Shown here piece by piece: positions 31,975-45,874 of a DNA stretch of 64,000 nt. Position 1 is the first letter of the stretch, and each line of letters opens with the position of its first letter. Made by a program: the position numbers and the translations under genes. Source of the DNA: Myripristis murdjan (lineage: Eukaryota > Chordata > Actinopteri > Holocentriformes > Holocentridae); the NCBI RefSeq assembly GCF_902150065.1, contig NC_043994.1, positions 23,812,413-23,876,412 on the forward strand, given 5' to 3'. The notes beneath the pieces are model-generated. The model saw only the letters and a list, made by a program, of their open reading frames with translations. It was not told where the DNA came from and ran no database searches.

Positions 31975-32132
31975 TTAAAGGTGCAGTGTGTAAAATTGCA
32001 TTGAAGTGAGGATCCTTTAGACTCAACTGTCAAAAACATTGGAATGAGCATAAAATTTAAAACTTGTGTCTCACATGGCTCCCATCCCTTGTTGCTTCAA
32101 TCAACCCTCAGTTTTGCATAGTGCACCTTTAA
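31975..32132 (+). mobile_element. 158-bp MITE with TTAA ends and 24-bp inverted repeats
   Basis: The element starts TTAAAGGTGCAGTGTG and ends CATAGTGCACCTTTAA. The terminal inverted repeats match at about 20 of 24 positions, the first 11 perfectly. TTAA at both ends fits the target choice of piggyBac-type transposases, although the ends may belong to another family. It has no open frame of note and is non-autonomous. Confidence 0.75.
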
Positions 32133-35100
32133 TGCTCATTATATTGCTATACACTAGTAATACTGCATGATTTACTAGTGTTTGGCTGGGAAATATTGGA
32201 CTTTTGTTTGCTCACTTTTTATTTACCAAATTAATGATTTTAACCATGTGCATAGGCTGACTTAATACTACATTTTAAATTCATTAGTCCACTCTGACGG
32301 TGAATCAAGATGCACATAAGCTCATAATTTGGTGTTAATTTACAGGCAGAATGAGTTGAATTTGTTGGCTGAGGTTTTTAAACACAACATTCAAAGTTAC
32401 CCCCTCCTCCCTGTTAAGCTCACCACCGATAGAGAATTTTTGTTTCCTGAAATGCCGACAGAATGAAACGCCCACCCAAAATGTAACGTCACTGTCCAAG
32501 GAAAGAAATGTGACCTGCCGGCATCTACCTGTCCAAAAAAAAAAAACAGGCCAACACCACATCGCTCTTCATCCTCAACGTCTCCCTCAGCGCTCGGCAG
32601 GTGGTGAAAGCCAACCCTGATTCCTCCTTGGCGTGTCGCCGCGACGTATAGCTTCCTATTGGATGTTGTGCTATCGATCTGGCATGCTGTGATTGGCTGG
32701 GAGCTACACACCCACTGCCCAAAAGGCTGATGCCCAGAGGCTCAGCAAAACAAGAAAATCCAGGTAGAGGGCAGGGTATCTGCAGACACACACGCCAACA
32801 AACACTTCTAGTGGCTCAGAAGTGATGATTGAGAGGGATTGTTTTGTATGAGTCTATACATTTTTTTTTTTTTTTTAGGAAAATCCTAATTATTCTGTCT
32901 TTAAACAAATCAAAAGACAAGACATTAGTGAGGAAAAAATCTGGTTAGATGGTATACATGAAATTTCCTAATAACACAGAGACTCTGGCCAGCGTCTTCC
33001 TTTCTGTGCATCCATGCAGATGAACACTATCTGTCTCACTGAGGTGTTTCATTGGATTAGATCAACAGGAAACAGTGAGATTTGGTGTGAAATTGTAGTG
33101 AATTTGACCTGACATATATATAATCTCCTCTGTGGTGATAACTGACATTACAAACATTCAATTTTGCCACCACCGAAGACACTGAAAATGAATTATGCCA
33201 GAGACCTTGGAAAGCATACCACACACTGTCAGTTACAGAGATCATTATCGTAAGGCCAAAATGCATGCTCTTGGATCAGAGTCACCATCATTATCTCCAC
33301 GCCAGCAATCTGGATTCACATAAGAGCTAGTTTGGTCTATCCTTGAATATTTGGGAGACTGAGCAGATTTTGTGTTTGCTGGCTGATTGTGCTCATATAT
33401 TGCACTCAGGGACTCCGTTTCAACGAACCACCTGTCTGTGTGTCATTTTTTAATCTTCACTCTAACGCAGATCAGCTCTGTGGTGAGGTCACTAATAGCA
33501 GGTCTTACAACCTTCACTATCTAATTTGGGAAGCCACTACTTTTTAACAAGGTGTAGGAAGGAAACAGCTTGTGGTTTGGACACTTTTTTGGGGGGTATT
33601 GCATGTATGCTGGTGCTTGATCGAGGAAGGGAGGGGACTGTTTATGCTCATAGCTGATTTTGGATAAGTGGTTATGTTAAACACTTTTAGAAACCCCACA
33701 GAGGAACGCAGCAGGGGTCTCAGGGTGAAGGTACTCCATGTCTGCATGCCTTGGGGTGAACCAAACTAGAAGCTCACATGTGTTTTCTCTTTGACTGCAG
33801 CCTGCAGCCACAAAGCTATAAATGACTTAGGGGTGGACAGAGCGGAGGCAAACACTCCGTCATGCCCACACATGACCTGTAAAGGCATTAATCTCAATAA
33901 ACTTTGCATGAAATGAGGAGCCAAACCCCTATGCCTTTGACTTCCCAGACATTGTGCCGATGTATTAGACTTGACACTAGTTGCTGCAGCTGCATCTGAC
34001 AACTCGCTGAAAAGGGATGTTTTTAGTGTTGAATCAGGCTAATCCACCAGTCAAAGCCAATTAATGCTATAATTTCAGGTTGGAGACCATGTCTTAAAGA
34101 TAAATGCTAATGCAAAAAGAATCTATAGAATGGTATGATGGCTGAACTTCACCAAGGTGATGTCCCCCTCCCCCTGTGGATTTATAACTCCCAGATGATG
34201 CTCAGGATGCATATTGGACTGAGGTGGACATGTCGAGACGCAGGTTGCGATGCGAGGAGGGGCGAGGAGGCAACAGGGGCACCGAGGGGAGGAGTGCGGT
34301 GTCAGGGTGAGCTCCAGGCTGCCCCGAGGTGCATTCCTTCAGCCCACGCACAGCCAAAACACTTGATGAAAAGTGAAAGTGCAGCGAAGAGTGTGTTTTC
34401 TCGAGTAATGCTCCGTCTGCCTGTCATTTGGCTTTTCTCTCAGCCCTTGTCCTCTCCATTTTTTATCTCTTTGTTGCCTTTCCCTCAGGTCATTCATGTG
34501 AGGACAAGAGCGGTGGTTCACCTCCACCTCTGACCCCGGCCAGGTTCACTGGGCAGCAGTGAACCCACCTCCCCCCTCCCACCTCACACTACCTGGCCAG
34601 CTTGAACCCTACCCTCCAGGGCCAGGATTAAAGACATCTTGAAATAAACCTTTTCAGTCCTTGGGTTTTCACCGAGAGCAATATCACGTATCATGTTATA
34701 CTGTAACTAAGCCCACCATAAGTAATGCCCACAAGTGGCTTTTCACAAATCTTAAATGAATTTTTTTACATGATGGCAGCTGATGGCATGGTGTAGTCAT
34801 TTGTCTCTGAACGACAATGATGATGAACTTCAGGTGCACTGCTAGGAAACCCGGACAAGACAATGCAACTATTCTCCTCGGCATGCTTGGGTGACACCTT
34901 CCCCCAGGCGGCTTTTTGTAACTGCTTACATTGTAAAGTGAGACCAGATTGGAGGCTTGGAGTTTGGGGTTTGATCCATGGCCCATCACACCAAAGTCAG
35001 TCAGTAAAATACTTTAGAAACTGGATTTACCAGCAAATCCAACCGACTACAAATGATCAAATACGCTCTTCTTAATATAGCTATTTCTTAAACCCTCTGC

Positions 35101-38100
35101 TCACGGCTTTCTTAGTCTTGAAAATCTGGATCACAAACCACACACTACCGTTCATGTCCACACACTGCATTTTTGTGCTTTAATATGTACAAAAATTAAA
35201 ATAATTATCTAGGCCTTTTGAACATGACTTGTTTTAGCAGGTACTGCGGGAATTAATGAAAACACTCACTCTTTATTTGGCTTGGCATGAACTGCAGACC
35301 CAAAAGGAGTGACGCCGTTTGCGGAGTCACAGGCCAGCAGATCTGAACATGTTAGCATGCTTTACCTGAAGTGCTGCCAGCTTCTGCGATGTAAGACTCC
35401 TTCAGCATCTGAGTGAAATGTCCAAAAAAAAAAAAAAAAAACAACTATTACGTAAAGTAAACCAATGAGTTATCCTTCTCCCACTGGAGGAAAAATGTTC
35501 ACATTGGGACTGGAGCCTTTGGAAATACTTTTTAAGAGCTTCCAAAATGGAAATCCTCAAGTCAAAACCTCCACAAGTGGCTCCTCAAGTGGCTGACAGC
35601 TGTAGTTCTCAGATGGTTGTGTGTTCAGACCCAAATGGTACACTGATTTTGAAGTCATGGCCAATTATATTTTTAAAGGGTATTTCTTAATAACAACAGT
35701 CAAACATACTATTCAGTCTGCAATGAAAACAGATTAATGCAGTTGGTCAGCTTAAACTTTTGAGCTTGTGCATGGGAGAAGTTTATCTTTGCAGCGTGAT
35801 CGCTATTAAATTGACCGATCCTAAGTCCCGCCCCCCTAAGGCAGGTCGACAGGTCGGCCAAGGTTTATGTGCCCAGCCAGAGAAAGTGAAATTCAGTGGC
35901 GGGCTACTCAATGTGTTTTTTTCCTGCAGTTTTAAACAAACTTAGGCATGTTACATATGTAGACACTGTATAGATAACTTAACAATTTGACCTCTGCTTT
36001 TTTACATGAGGACCTTCAAAAAGGCGGCCAAGACAGACTTTTCCAGCAGAAACTGGCTTTAAGCAGTTCTTTCGGCCTGTGGTCATTTGCACATTTTCAG
36101 TCAAACAGGAAACCTGTAATATATCAAAATGTTCAGCGTCCTCAACCAAACACAGGTGTGCTTGTTACTCTTCATTAATATTCATGTGTTAGATGGGACA
36201 CACAGGTGCATCCAGAGGACCCCAGGCCTGCAGGGACCCCAGGCTCAACATTTCACCAGTGAGTTTTTTTTTTTTTTTTTTTTTTGTCTCTGAAACCTCG
36301 GAAAACTCCTCAATATGTAGAGAAACCTCATTCACATCCATGGAGACAGACACTACAGCAACAATTGTCTGGCTTGCATTTGTGGCTTGGGCCCAGTCAG
36401 TTAATAGCATCAAAGTTTGTCTCCACCTCTGGCAGTGAGAAGCACCTGAAACAATGTTCACACTACAGCAGTGAAGGTGTAATAGCCTAGTAAAACTGGC
36501 ATCCAGTTGGACTGGGTGATGTAATGCTGCTGGTAATTATTGTATCCTTTGAAATTAGGCATTGCTTGTAATGGTTTATAGCCTATACAGTGACTTAACA
36601 GTAACTGCAGCCTACAGTGTGTGCAGGTCTCTATTTCTTTTAAAAAGGCTAATGTGCAAACTGGGTAGTGGCACTTTGCTACCCATCCCATGTGCGTCCC
36701 ACCTGGTCAAAAAGTTTAACCAGCTGTCTAGCCATCATAATGCTACCAGCTGCTGTTGTGTAACCTGATACAGCTGAATAAAACAATTATTTTTCATTGG
36801 AAAAAGCCCCAGATCTCAGCTTAAAAAAATCAAGCCTAGGAGCATTCTTTCACCAATCCAACCAGATAATTCATTAATTTTCTGTCACAGCAGATTTCAT
36901 GCTCCACGAGTCCCACAGCCTGCGTTTTTTTTCCAGTGTTGCACGCAACATACATGTGCTGAAGCATTAAGGGAACCTGTGTGAGGTTGAACACGTTTAT
37001 GCCCGTTTCTGCGGGATATCAAACTCTATCAGACGTACTGGTGAGACAAGCCGACGGTGCCATCAGGATGTTTCAAAGCCGACTGCCTTGGCCTGCTGCC
37101 CGGGAACAGGCCTGGAGCTCTTTCATCTCTCTGTGTCTCACAGCGTGTCACATTGTCTCGCAGCACCACTGTGAAATGACCACATGACACAAAACACAAA
37201 ACACACACACACTCTTACACAAAACTATCCCAGTTTGTCTGATCATTTCAAGAGGTCCTACTAATCGCAAGAAAATAGCACACAGACCCACAAAATGGCA
37301 CTAAATGCTATGAAGTACCACAGAGAAGACTAAGTACCTACAAAATAAAACAAAGAACGACAGAATGACAAAGTATCATAAAACACACACACAGCGAACT
37401 ACAAAGCATAATATGTAACTTCCCCATACACTGTTTGGAAGAACAACAATGCATTCGATTTTGTGAGCTCATCATATTTCGTATGTAAGCCCTGCAAAGT
37501 AACTATAGTGACAACAGCTGTCAGAATTAAAGTGGAGTAAAAAGTGAAGCGTTCATTTGCAAAAACAGATAAAAGCCATTCTTAAAATGAATACACTTTT
37601 CACTGATACTGCTTGGAGTACACACACACATATACACACACACACACACAAAGCATGATTTAGGATAATAAACATTATGCCAGACTAAATAAACATATAA
37701 AAAATAGAAATAAATATAAAGTAAATTTTAAAAAAAGTTTAAAAAGGTTTAATAAATTGAAATGGAGATATCTGTTTTTGCAAATGAACTCTTCAAGTAC
37801 AAACTCTAAAATGTAAAAGAGTACAGATATTCTCACAACATGCCACAAATGGAGATAAGTAAAGTGGCAGCCCAGTCAGCAAGGGTGTCACCAAAATAAA
37901 TAAAAAAAAAAGTATGTAAATATACAAAGAAGCAGATAACAAAGCAAGAGTCTCACAGATTACCCCTTTAAATTTAAACTCCCTTGACAGAGACTCCTCT
38001 CACTTCCCATAATCTCAGATCAGGGCAGAGACACAAGAGTCTGGGTCTGCCTTGAATCAGGACCTGTTTGTCCCGTCTCCTCTTGTCTAGGAGCACACAG

Positions 38101-40005
38101 TCACAGACTAGACCTTGACCCCTATCACATGACCTGTTAAACAGAGGTCTCCTTATCCAGAGCATCAGACCATGAGGTGCAGTCTGCTGGGGGATGGGAC
38201 AGGAGAATGGGGTCACTCTGAGGATGTTGTTTCCCAACTCTGTCACAGCATCTTTCAGGTTAATTTCTCAGAGAAACCTGAATTTTGTTGCACGGTAAAC
38301 ATTACACTGCAGGAGTCAAGAGGCATATTAAACTCAAACATAGATTTGATTGAGGAGAAATGAATGAGAGTCGAGTAACAGGAAAAAGCTGTTAAATGGT
38401 AAATAGCCTGTTTATGCTACTCTGAAAGCACTTTTAAAGTGAGGCAAAGCAGAGGTCAGATTGTGAATGACTGCAGTGATTATTAGAAGTTGGACATGAT
38501 GAATTTTGATATGGAAATGTAAATGTAAATGCACACCATTGCAGCATCCTGTGCAAATCACTAGACAATTACTGTAAGTGTGAATCAACATCTGAAATGT
38601 GCTAATTGGCATTGCATCCATGCCCGGAAGCCACAGAATCTGCTACTGTGGTCAAGCCTGTGTTTAAACAGCTTGAAAAGGCAATGGAAGCCGGAGTGGA
38701 GAGTATTTATGTTACACACAGAGAAAGAGATGAAGCTGCAAAACTATTACTTTGTGATCACATCAATTATTAACACGGTGTAATATCCAGAATCATTACT
38801 AATGGGAATTGTGCCACAGGGATCCTGAAAGGATGAGTAAATTTACTGTATCATTCCTTTCATCACCACAGTAGATTTATGACTGCTCATAATTTTATAA
38901 TGCAATACCTGTGTGATAAATGAAACAGGTGCATTAGCAGTGGACCTCAAAAGGAGAAGATAAGATAATAGTGATAGATTTAAATAGGGCTACAGCAGAT
39001 CTTTACTGCAACCAGAAGCAGGCCATCATTGTGATCCATATACTCAGCTGTTCCATAAACACACACACTGTTAACATACAATAGCATGTGACTGGTATTT
39101 TTAGAGGAAGCCCAGATCTTGCCAGGTGTGCTACAGCTGGGTTTCGGACACTTAAGTGAGTCACAATACGGACCGTCTGGTATGCTGTCCAGGTGGTCGG
39201 GGAGAAGTTGCCCTCTAAGTGAGACCAGGCCTCAGAGGGTTGAGCCTTCATATTTGGAAATGAGCCTGGAGAGGCATCTGAAAATAGTTTCAATAACTTG
39301 TTTCCTCGGGACATCTCAAACATCCAAACCCACATCCCCGAACATCTTGAACATCTCCACTATGTGCTCATGCATGATATGTACATATTCTGGCACAATT
39401 CCCAATTCCTGTGTGTCTTGCACAGTCTGATCTGGTTTCTGTTCATAACACTGCATCTGAGCCGGTACATACACATTTGTGGGGTTCAGGTTAAGTCCGT
39501 CATGGGTGACTATTGAAGTGAAGAGTTGTTTTTAGAACTTTCCTCACAAAATGTTTCTGAGGATAGAATCATCTGTGATTTTGAAATATTTCCCACTAAA
39601 ATTTAGGATGCAAGTTTTCCAAAATGGATATACAGTGTTAAAAAGAAAAAAAAAAAAAACAACTTTATTTGCATATTTAAATGTGCAAGGCTAATTATAT
39701 ATACAACTCTCACAAATGATGCATGTATGATCTTTACAGCTCGAGCTGCATAATTGCACATCTGCTCTAGACATCTAAGAATGTGCAGCACCTGCAGCGG
39801 ATATTTTGCAGACCCTGTGCTGTTAATTATAGATCAGTAAAATATGAACCATGAGCGTCATCTTTATTTGCATTTGGATTAACCTCAATATGTTGCATTA
39901 TCGTCAAGACACTGCATTCTCTGTTTTTAAGGTCTCAGCATCTCCGCAGGGATCAGTAAATTTCGATTGAATCTGACAGAAATGAAATGGAGTGGATTTT
40001 CCATG

Positions 40006-40099
40006 AGGCAGCGTGGTGGCTCAGTGGTTCTCTCTCAGCCAGTTTGCATGTTCTCCTCCTGGTTGTGTGGATTTCCTCCTGCATTCCAACTACAGATAG
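40006..40099 (+). mobile_element. Decayed tRNA-derived SINE (DANA/Mermaid-like)
   Basis: GGCAGCGTGGTGGCTCAGTGG resembles the tRNA-derived head of fish SINEs. AGTTTGCATGTTCTCCTCCT, a short gap, and GTGTGGATTTCCTCCTGCATTCC then match the conserved body of the DANA/Mermaid group. The middle of the head is missing and no tail is clear. The assignment rests on memory of the consensus. Confidence 0.55.
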
Positions 40100-42928
40100 T
40101 TTGTGTGAAGTATTAAATCGCTCTAGATTCAAAGTGGTGAGATGAAAAATCATGTCAAAATACTACTTTATGTGTGTTTTGTGTATTGTCACAATTTCTA
40201 CTGCATTATATTATAGTGAAATTAAACTATTCCTCATCTTGTTGGGGACCCCGTGAAAGCCCCTCAAGGACCCATGAGGGTCCTCAAACCCCATTTTTAA
40301 AACCACTGGCCAAGGACACCTTAACCTCATTTTTAAACTGCTGTATAGTACTAGTATTTATTATTTTGACTTGGACCAGAGGCCCTGAGAGGGGCCATGT
40401 TCACCCAGCAGTCAGCAGGTCAGCTCGAGAGTTGTCCTGTTCCTTGTTAATTAGGCCCAAATCGGCATGTGTCATGGGTCATCAGGTGAAGTGAGGGTGT
40501 CATCTTTGGGGATAACAACTTGTTGCTGAGGGCGGGGGTAATAGCCTGCTCCAGTAACCCCTTGTCACACACAGGTCAACCCACCGACCCTGAGGGTAGT
40601 CAGGACAGCTGAAAACTTGAGTGTTGGTAACGGGGTCATGCTTTTTTGAGGAGATTTGAAATGCCTGCTTGATCCAGCTGTGATCTTGAGTGACAGTTTC
40701 GAATTTGTTGAAACCCTTTGACCATCAACCGAGGCGTCCCTGTTGGACATAACAGGCTGAGGGACAGCTGGGTTTCCCTGAAAATGTCTGCAGAGATCTG
40801 CGATGTCAGTCTGTCAGGCTCCTGCAGCTGTAGCTGCACAGAGGAGTAAATGGACTAATCTCCTCCTAACGCCCTGAGGAGAGTATCCAGTGTCAAGTGT
40901 TAGCACACAGGCCTTTCACCCAGGGCAGGAGGCTGAGGAGATCAGCCATCCGTGCCCTCTGCAGCCATGCCAAGCAGGGCTGCAGAGCTGCCAGCCACAC
41001 CAGATCAAGTCTCAGTGGAGGCAAAGGCTGCAGTCTGTGTTGTAGTTTGGTGTTAAAGAATCATGGTTGCTTGATTCCTTTGTGTTTCTTTGATTTCTGT
41101 TTGCTTCTTTTTCATATTGTCCACTCATGTTTGTGTCCACATCCAAACAGGACGTGAAACTTAATTTGCACATTTCCATTTCCTCATGGTAATCGCTTTA
41201 TATTTTGGCAAAATATCCCGTCATGTCAAAAGTGATGTGCCTTTCCCAAGGGGATAGGCATATATTCAACCTCAAATGAGACCTACTTACATAAGTTACC
41301 TGCTTAAACAAACACAAAGTCTGGAGGAGAAACTGCAACCTCGACACAGTGCCTAAATAAATGTTTGTATGTGGTTCAGTGCCAAAGATCTTGAGCCACA
41401 AAAGCAATCCACATTGCTGCTTGGGCTCTGCACAGAGCCCGCGTTCACTTGCTTTTCACTGCATACTGAACTATTCATGTATTCTTTTCCTATGGGGTTT
41501 ATTATGGGATATTATGCAATGAGGATTTCACACAACAGTGCAATTCTTCTATCCCCGCTATAATAGTTACAAATAAGACCAATAATTGAAAGTGCATTTT
41601 GCTTGCATGCAAATTAATCTGAATGTGAATTTAAGCATGACTAAAAATCTTTCACACCGTGCACTTGTTTGAGAATATCATATGACTAATGGTATTTTAA
41701 GCAGTGCCTTTTACCTCTGTAGGCTTGCCTTGTCAAGACTGAGAACTGGTTTGGTGCAAGGGAATGAGGAAAAACAGTCCAGTCTTTGTACCTTTGGTTA
41801 AGCCACTGTACGCGCTGTGGTCTGCACTGATGAAATTCAACAACCCTTGCCCTGCCAGCAGCACTTCTCAAACCTCAGAGCTGCACCATGAAGCTTTGGA
41901 GCGGGGTAAACACGCTGTCCAGCTGTTACCGTCCGTATCCTATTCAACATCCACATCCTGTCCATTTTAGGTCACCTGGGCACCACAGCAATATTTTCAG
42001 TAACACAGTGAAAGTGCATTATTAATGTGTGGTCAATGCTAAACATCTGCGCTGTTGAAAAATTGCCCTCTAGTGTAGTGACAATGAATGTCCCATTTCT
42101 TTACGCCAGCACTACTCCTTGGAGGTTCAGGGCCCTTGAGCAGAAGGTGTGAACATGTAGTGGGCAGGCAGTAGAGATTTATAGTGACTTTTTGTTACTG
42201 GACCCATGCCACCCTCAGCTGTGAGCCAGCTGGATGCTCCTTTCAGGGACTCTTCCTGTCTCGGAGAGTAAGCAGTGGAGATGAAAACCCTTTCCTCGTT
42301 TTCCTTACACCCTAAACATCAGATGTTCCTCAGAACAGCTGTTTTCTCCTATAGGTTTGCTGTTGGAGGCTCGGTCACAAATCTGACAACCATCTGAGAG
42401 ACAACCAATAAAACAGGCCAGACTCTGAAAACCGTCCATGAGCTGAGATCCATCACAGATTCCTTCAACACAGCTGTAAATCATGCCAACCGATATCTTG
42501 CAACCCTATCGCCATGAACTGAAAGGAACTATTGAATAATTTGTTGCTGCAAGGAATATCCACTGAGATTGTCCATTTATCAATATCCTACACAGCTTGA
42601 CCTAGAAGAATTACAGGCAAGCCTTTTTACCTCAATACTGTGTGGAGTATTCACACAGGCAGTCCTTGTGTCAGAGCACCTTCACTCAGTGACAGGGAGA
42701 GAGAGAGAGAGAGAGAGGACTATTTCTCCCATTTTCAGTGTTGAAAGTGAACCTTTTAAGGAGAAAGTATATTGGTCTCTTGACCTGGTGTATGTCTTCA
42801 GTGAAGAGAGTCTTTGTTGCCCTCAGACAGCTCCTAGCCTTTGACACACACCTCCATAATAGTATCTGTGTCTGTGATTTTCAGTTTGGAAAATTGTGCG
42901 CTTTTAACCTCACATCCCCAGTTATGCT

Positions 42929-42931
<3 letters not shown>

Positions 42932-42964
<33 letters not shown>
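42932..42964. repeat. (GA)n microsatellite
   Basis: About 16 GA units form a perfect run. A shorter (GA) run lies near 42698-42717. Confidence 0.9.
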
Positions 42965-42965
<1 letters not shown>

Positions 42966-45297
42966 CAATCATCATAAGCCTAATGATACAGTGGCCTACT
43001 GTGGCTCCACTGTGATTACCACGCTTCACACACACGTGCCAAAGTACACAGAGGAGAGCTAAGCTAATCATGACAACCATTTCCTGTAACGTGCTCACAC
43101 CTGAGCGTTGTACAGTGTACATGTCAGTGGGTCATGCGTAGCGTAAGCCTCACATGTGATAAAATGTAACCGGCGCTTTGCCACAGCAGAGCATAAATTC
43201 CTGGATGGTTATCGCAGACCGAATGTGAAAAAAGGGAGGACAGTTACTTGTTGGCACACACTTGTGCCTCATGTCCACCATTTACTGTCACAGATACTTT
43301 GAGCACCTGTTGATGCAGGTTCCTCCTCAGCCTGTGGCCTCTCAGCTTAGTGACGGTGTAATCTCAGTGGCAGCTGTCCTCGACACTGATGGCACGACAA
43401 GTGCTGCTGCTAACCTAGACAAGCTAATCCCTCACTTTCACTGTGACAGGGTGACATTCCTAACAACATGTACAATCATTCATTAAAGTGTGCCAGCAAT
43501 ATATTGCCGTCCTTGTCTAAAGTGTGACCCAATTTTTCAGCCCAAATAAAAACAATTCTGGATGTGGCCCTTTTTCCCTGCCAGGAAAATGAATAAAAGT
43601 GCAAAATGATTGGGGAAAATGTGGCCTACTTTTGATTTCAGGTGTTCTTCAATGCATTACATTATTTACTGAGGTGGATGGGTTTTGAAACTGCAATGAC
43701 GGAAATAACACATGTGAAATATGTCATGTATATGATTTCTACATAGATTATTTCAACCATTTAAAGAGAACAAATGCAAAAGGAGATTCAAAGAGTCATT
43801 TTTATTTTTGACATAGGCAAAGAACAATGGATCCAGATAACATCTGAAAGCAACTAAAAGATGACGACACTTGAGAATGCTGTCATATGGGTGTTTTGAT
43901 TTCCAGTCAATACAAGCACACCTGCTGAATGCAATAAATACACTGAAGGTTTGTTATTCAGTGAGATAAAACCTGACCTGACACCATCAGCCATGAGCAG
44001 CTATGCTATGCCGTGTTATTTATATAGGAAATCAACACATTAACCACTTTAACTAGAGGACCCTCACCACAGCTGCATGAGAAAAGCTCCCTCTCTCTCT
44101 GTGGGCCAGGCACACAGAGATCACTGCAGAGCCGAGGCCTTGTCGCGTGGCGTCTGGGAGCGAAGGTGGGGCTGAGAGATGACTAGGAGCAGTGTTCCCT
44201 GTTGGACGGGTGACAGTCAGGGTCAGAGGTTCAGTCTCTCCCGTCGCTCTCTCTCTCCAGTCTCTCTTCTGGGGGCTCAAAGGAAGGGTTTGACAAGAAG
44301 GACACGGAAGCGCCAAGGCATCTGGCAGCAGCAGCCCTTCCCTCCACATCCTGAGGGCCAGCAGAGCTGCTCTGTGGCAGCGAGGGGAGGGAAACAAGGT
44401 GTACACTGTGATCTAAACAGACTGGGGAGGGTGGGGGTGCTCAGGTTACCTCATTGCTAGGTGTTTTACCACAGAGAAGCTCACTGTGAAGAGGGAGAGG
44501 GGTTTGGGGGACGGGGAACGGGGAGTTGTGGCGCAATTGCTGGTTTGCTGGCATACAGAACAAAAGCTGTTGATCAATAAAACTGTATTGTGTGGAAGTT
44601 GCACACACTGAAAGACGTTCATGAGGTGCTGATCACTGGCTCAAAAATCCCACAGAAAACAATGCTCTCGCAGAGTGTGCAGTGCTTTTGAAAATGCTTA
44701 TCCATAATGCTCTTTTCCCCCAAACTTTTACTGATGCATGATCTACATGTCTTTGTGTTGGATTGTAATATACTGAATATCAATGGAGAGTCCAGTTTAA
44801 ATGAGAGATTCTCACGTGCCTCTGTTTGAGCGCAGAAGTGCCAGATGCTCCCACACTCACATGCAAATGCTGTGCACATAGTAGCTCACACAAACTTCAT
44901 CAAACATGATGAGACCCCTGCTGCCTTGTACATGGCAATGGCTCTGTTCCACGTTTTGGCTCGGTGAAGTAAAGCTGACAGGACTGCAGTCATCACCTGC
45001 ATGACCTTTCCTAAATGGAAATGATTTGTGAAAACTAGAACACCTCTCCAGGGAGAGCAACAAACTCAGAGGCACTACTTTGTAGTCATCAGCATGAGAG
45101 TTAAGTGCAAAGTACAAAGGATTTTTTTTTTTTTTTTTTTGTGGTTAGGGTGATACAAATTGTTGCCAGACCTTATAAAAGTCTATTTAAAGCGTAGCTA
45201 CCAAAATTCCCTGTGCAGGTCTGCAGGTCCGGTGCTATTGCTGCCTTCAGCCCAAGGATCAGTTGATTATATTTAGGAGGTGATCCCAATCTGGATG

Positions 45298-45337
45298 CAT
45301 TCATTCATTTCATTCATTCATTCATTCATTCATTCAT
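45298..45337. repeat. (ATTC)n microsatellite
   Basis: About nine ATTC-type units with one slip lie 540 bp upstream of the opsin start codon. Confidence 0.85.
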
Positions 45338-45874
45338 CTATTTATTTTTAGTTATTGCTATTATCCTGGGTTCATGTTCTGGTGGGAAAATCGACCATCG
45401 GGGACTAAAGTCGCCTGAGCAGTATTGCAAATTGTGTTATTTTTATGGAAAATCAAAGCTAGAAATCAAATGATAAAAAGCAAGTTGTTCTTGAGGCTGC
45501 AGCTGTGACACATGGACATGTTGTGTCTCTGTTGACTCTGTGATCATGTGGGTCTGAGGAGTATGAATTAATTTTGCTAAAGTAACCCAGATGACTTCCA
45601 CCTCCCGTGGCGCAGCAGCTTGGTCATTTTGTCTGTGTTGGTCAGGATTTCCCACCAAAAGCTCCATCTGCTAAGTCGCTAAGAAATAAATGGGATTACA
45701 GGCGCTATCATTCGGACAGTGAGTTGTGGGGGTATTAGTGAGCGCGTCTAAGATGGATTTAACAGGGGATGACCAACAGTCCCTGGTGGCATTTTGCAGA
45801 CGCGTCCCATTGAAAGCAGGATAGAGAGCACAGAAACCAGCAAGGATTCATGCCGTGGAATCAAAATCCAGGCC

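Larger units (their letters stand above)
29600..45870. other. Long intergenic stretch between spast and the opsin, no gene seen
   Basis: About 16 kb contain no exon I can recognise. Open frames are short and have no homology, domain or splice support. SLC30A6, which follows SPAST in human, was not found. Contents that can be described are a TTAA-flanked MITE (31975-32132), a SINE remnant (40006-40099), a (GA)n run (42932-42964), an (ATTC)n run (45298-45337), poly-A/T runs near 30350, 32862, 35423, 36267 and 45121, and a GC-richer patch near 44.0-44.5 kb. Regulatory elements for the opsin may lie here but cannot be identified. Confidence 0.6.

Noticed and set aside
44053-44406. Overlapping 117- and 93-codon frames in a GC-richer patch
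   Set aside because: Both strands are open because of composition. No homology or splice signals support a gene.
45794-45874. Upstream extension of the opsin N-terminus by 27 codons
   Set aside because: The extension would need a TTG start. The first in-frame ATG is 45875, with a strong context.
28862-45874. CRISPR array, operon or prophage-like system
   Set aside because: The genome is vertebrate. No direct-repeat array or compact same-strand gene run exists anywhere in the window.
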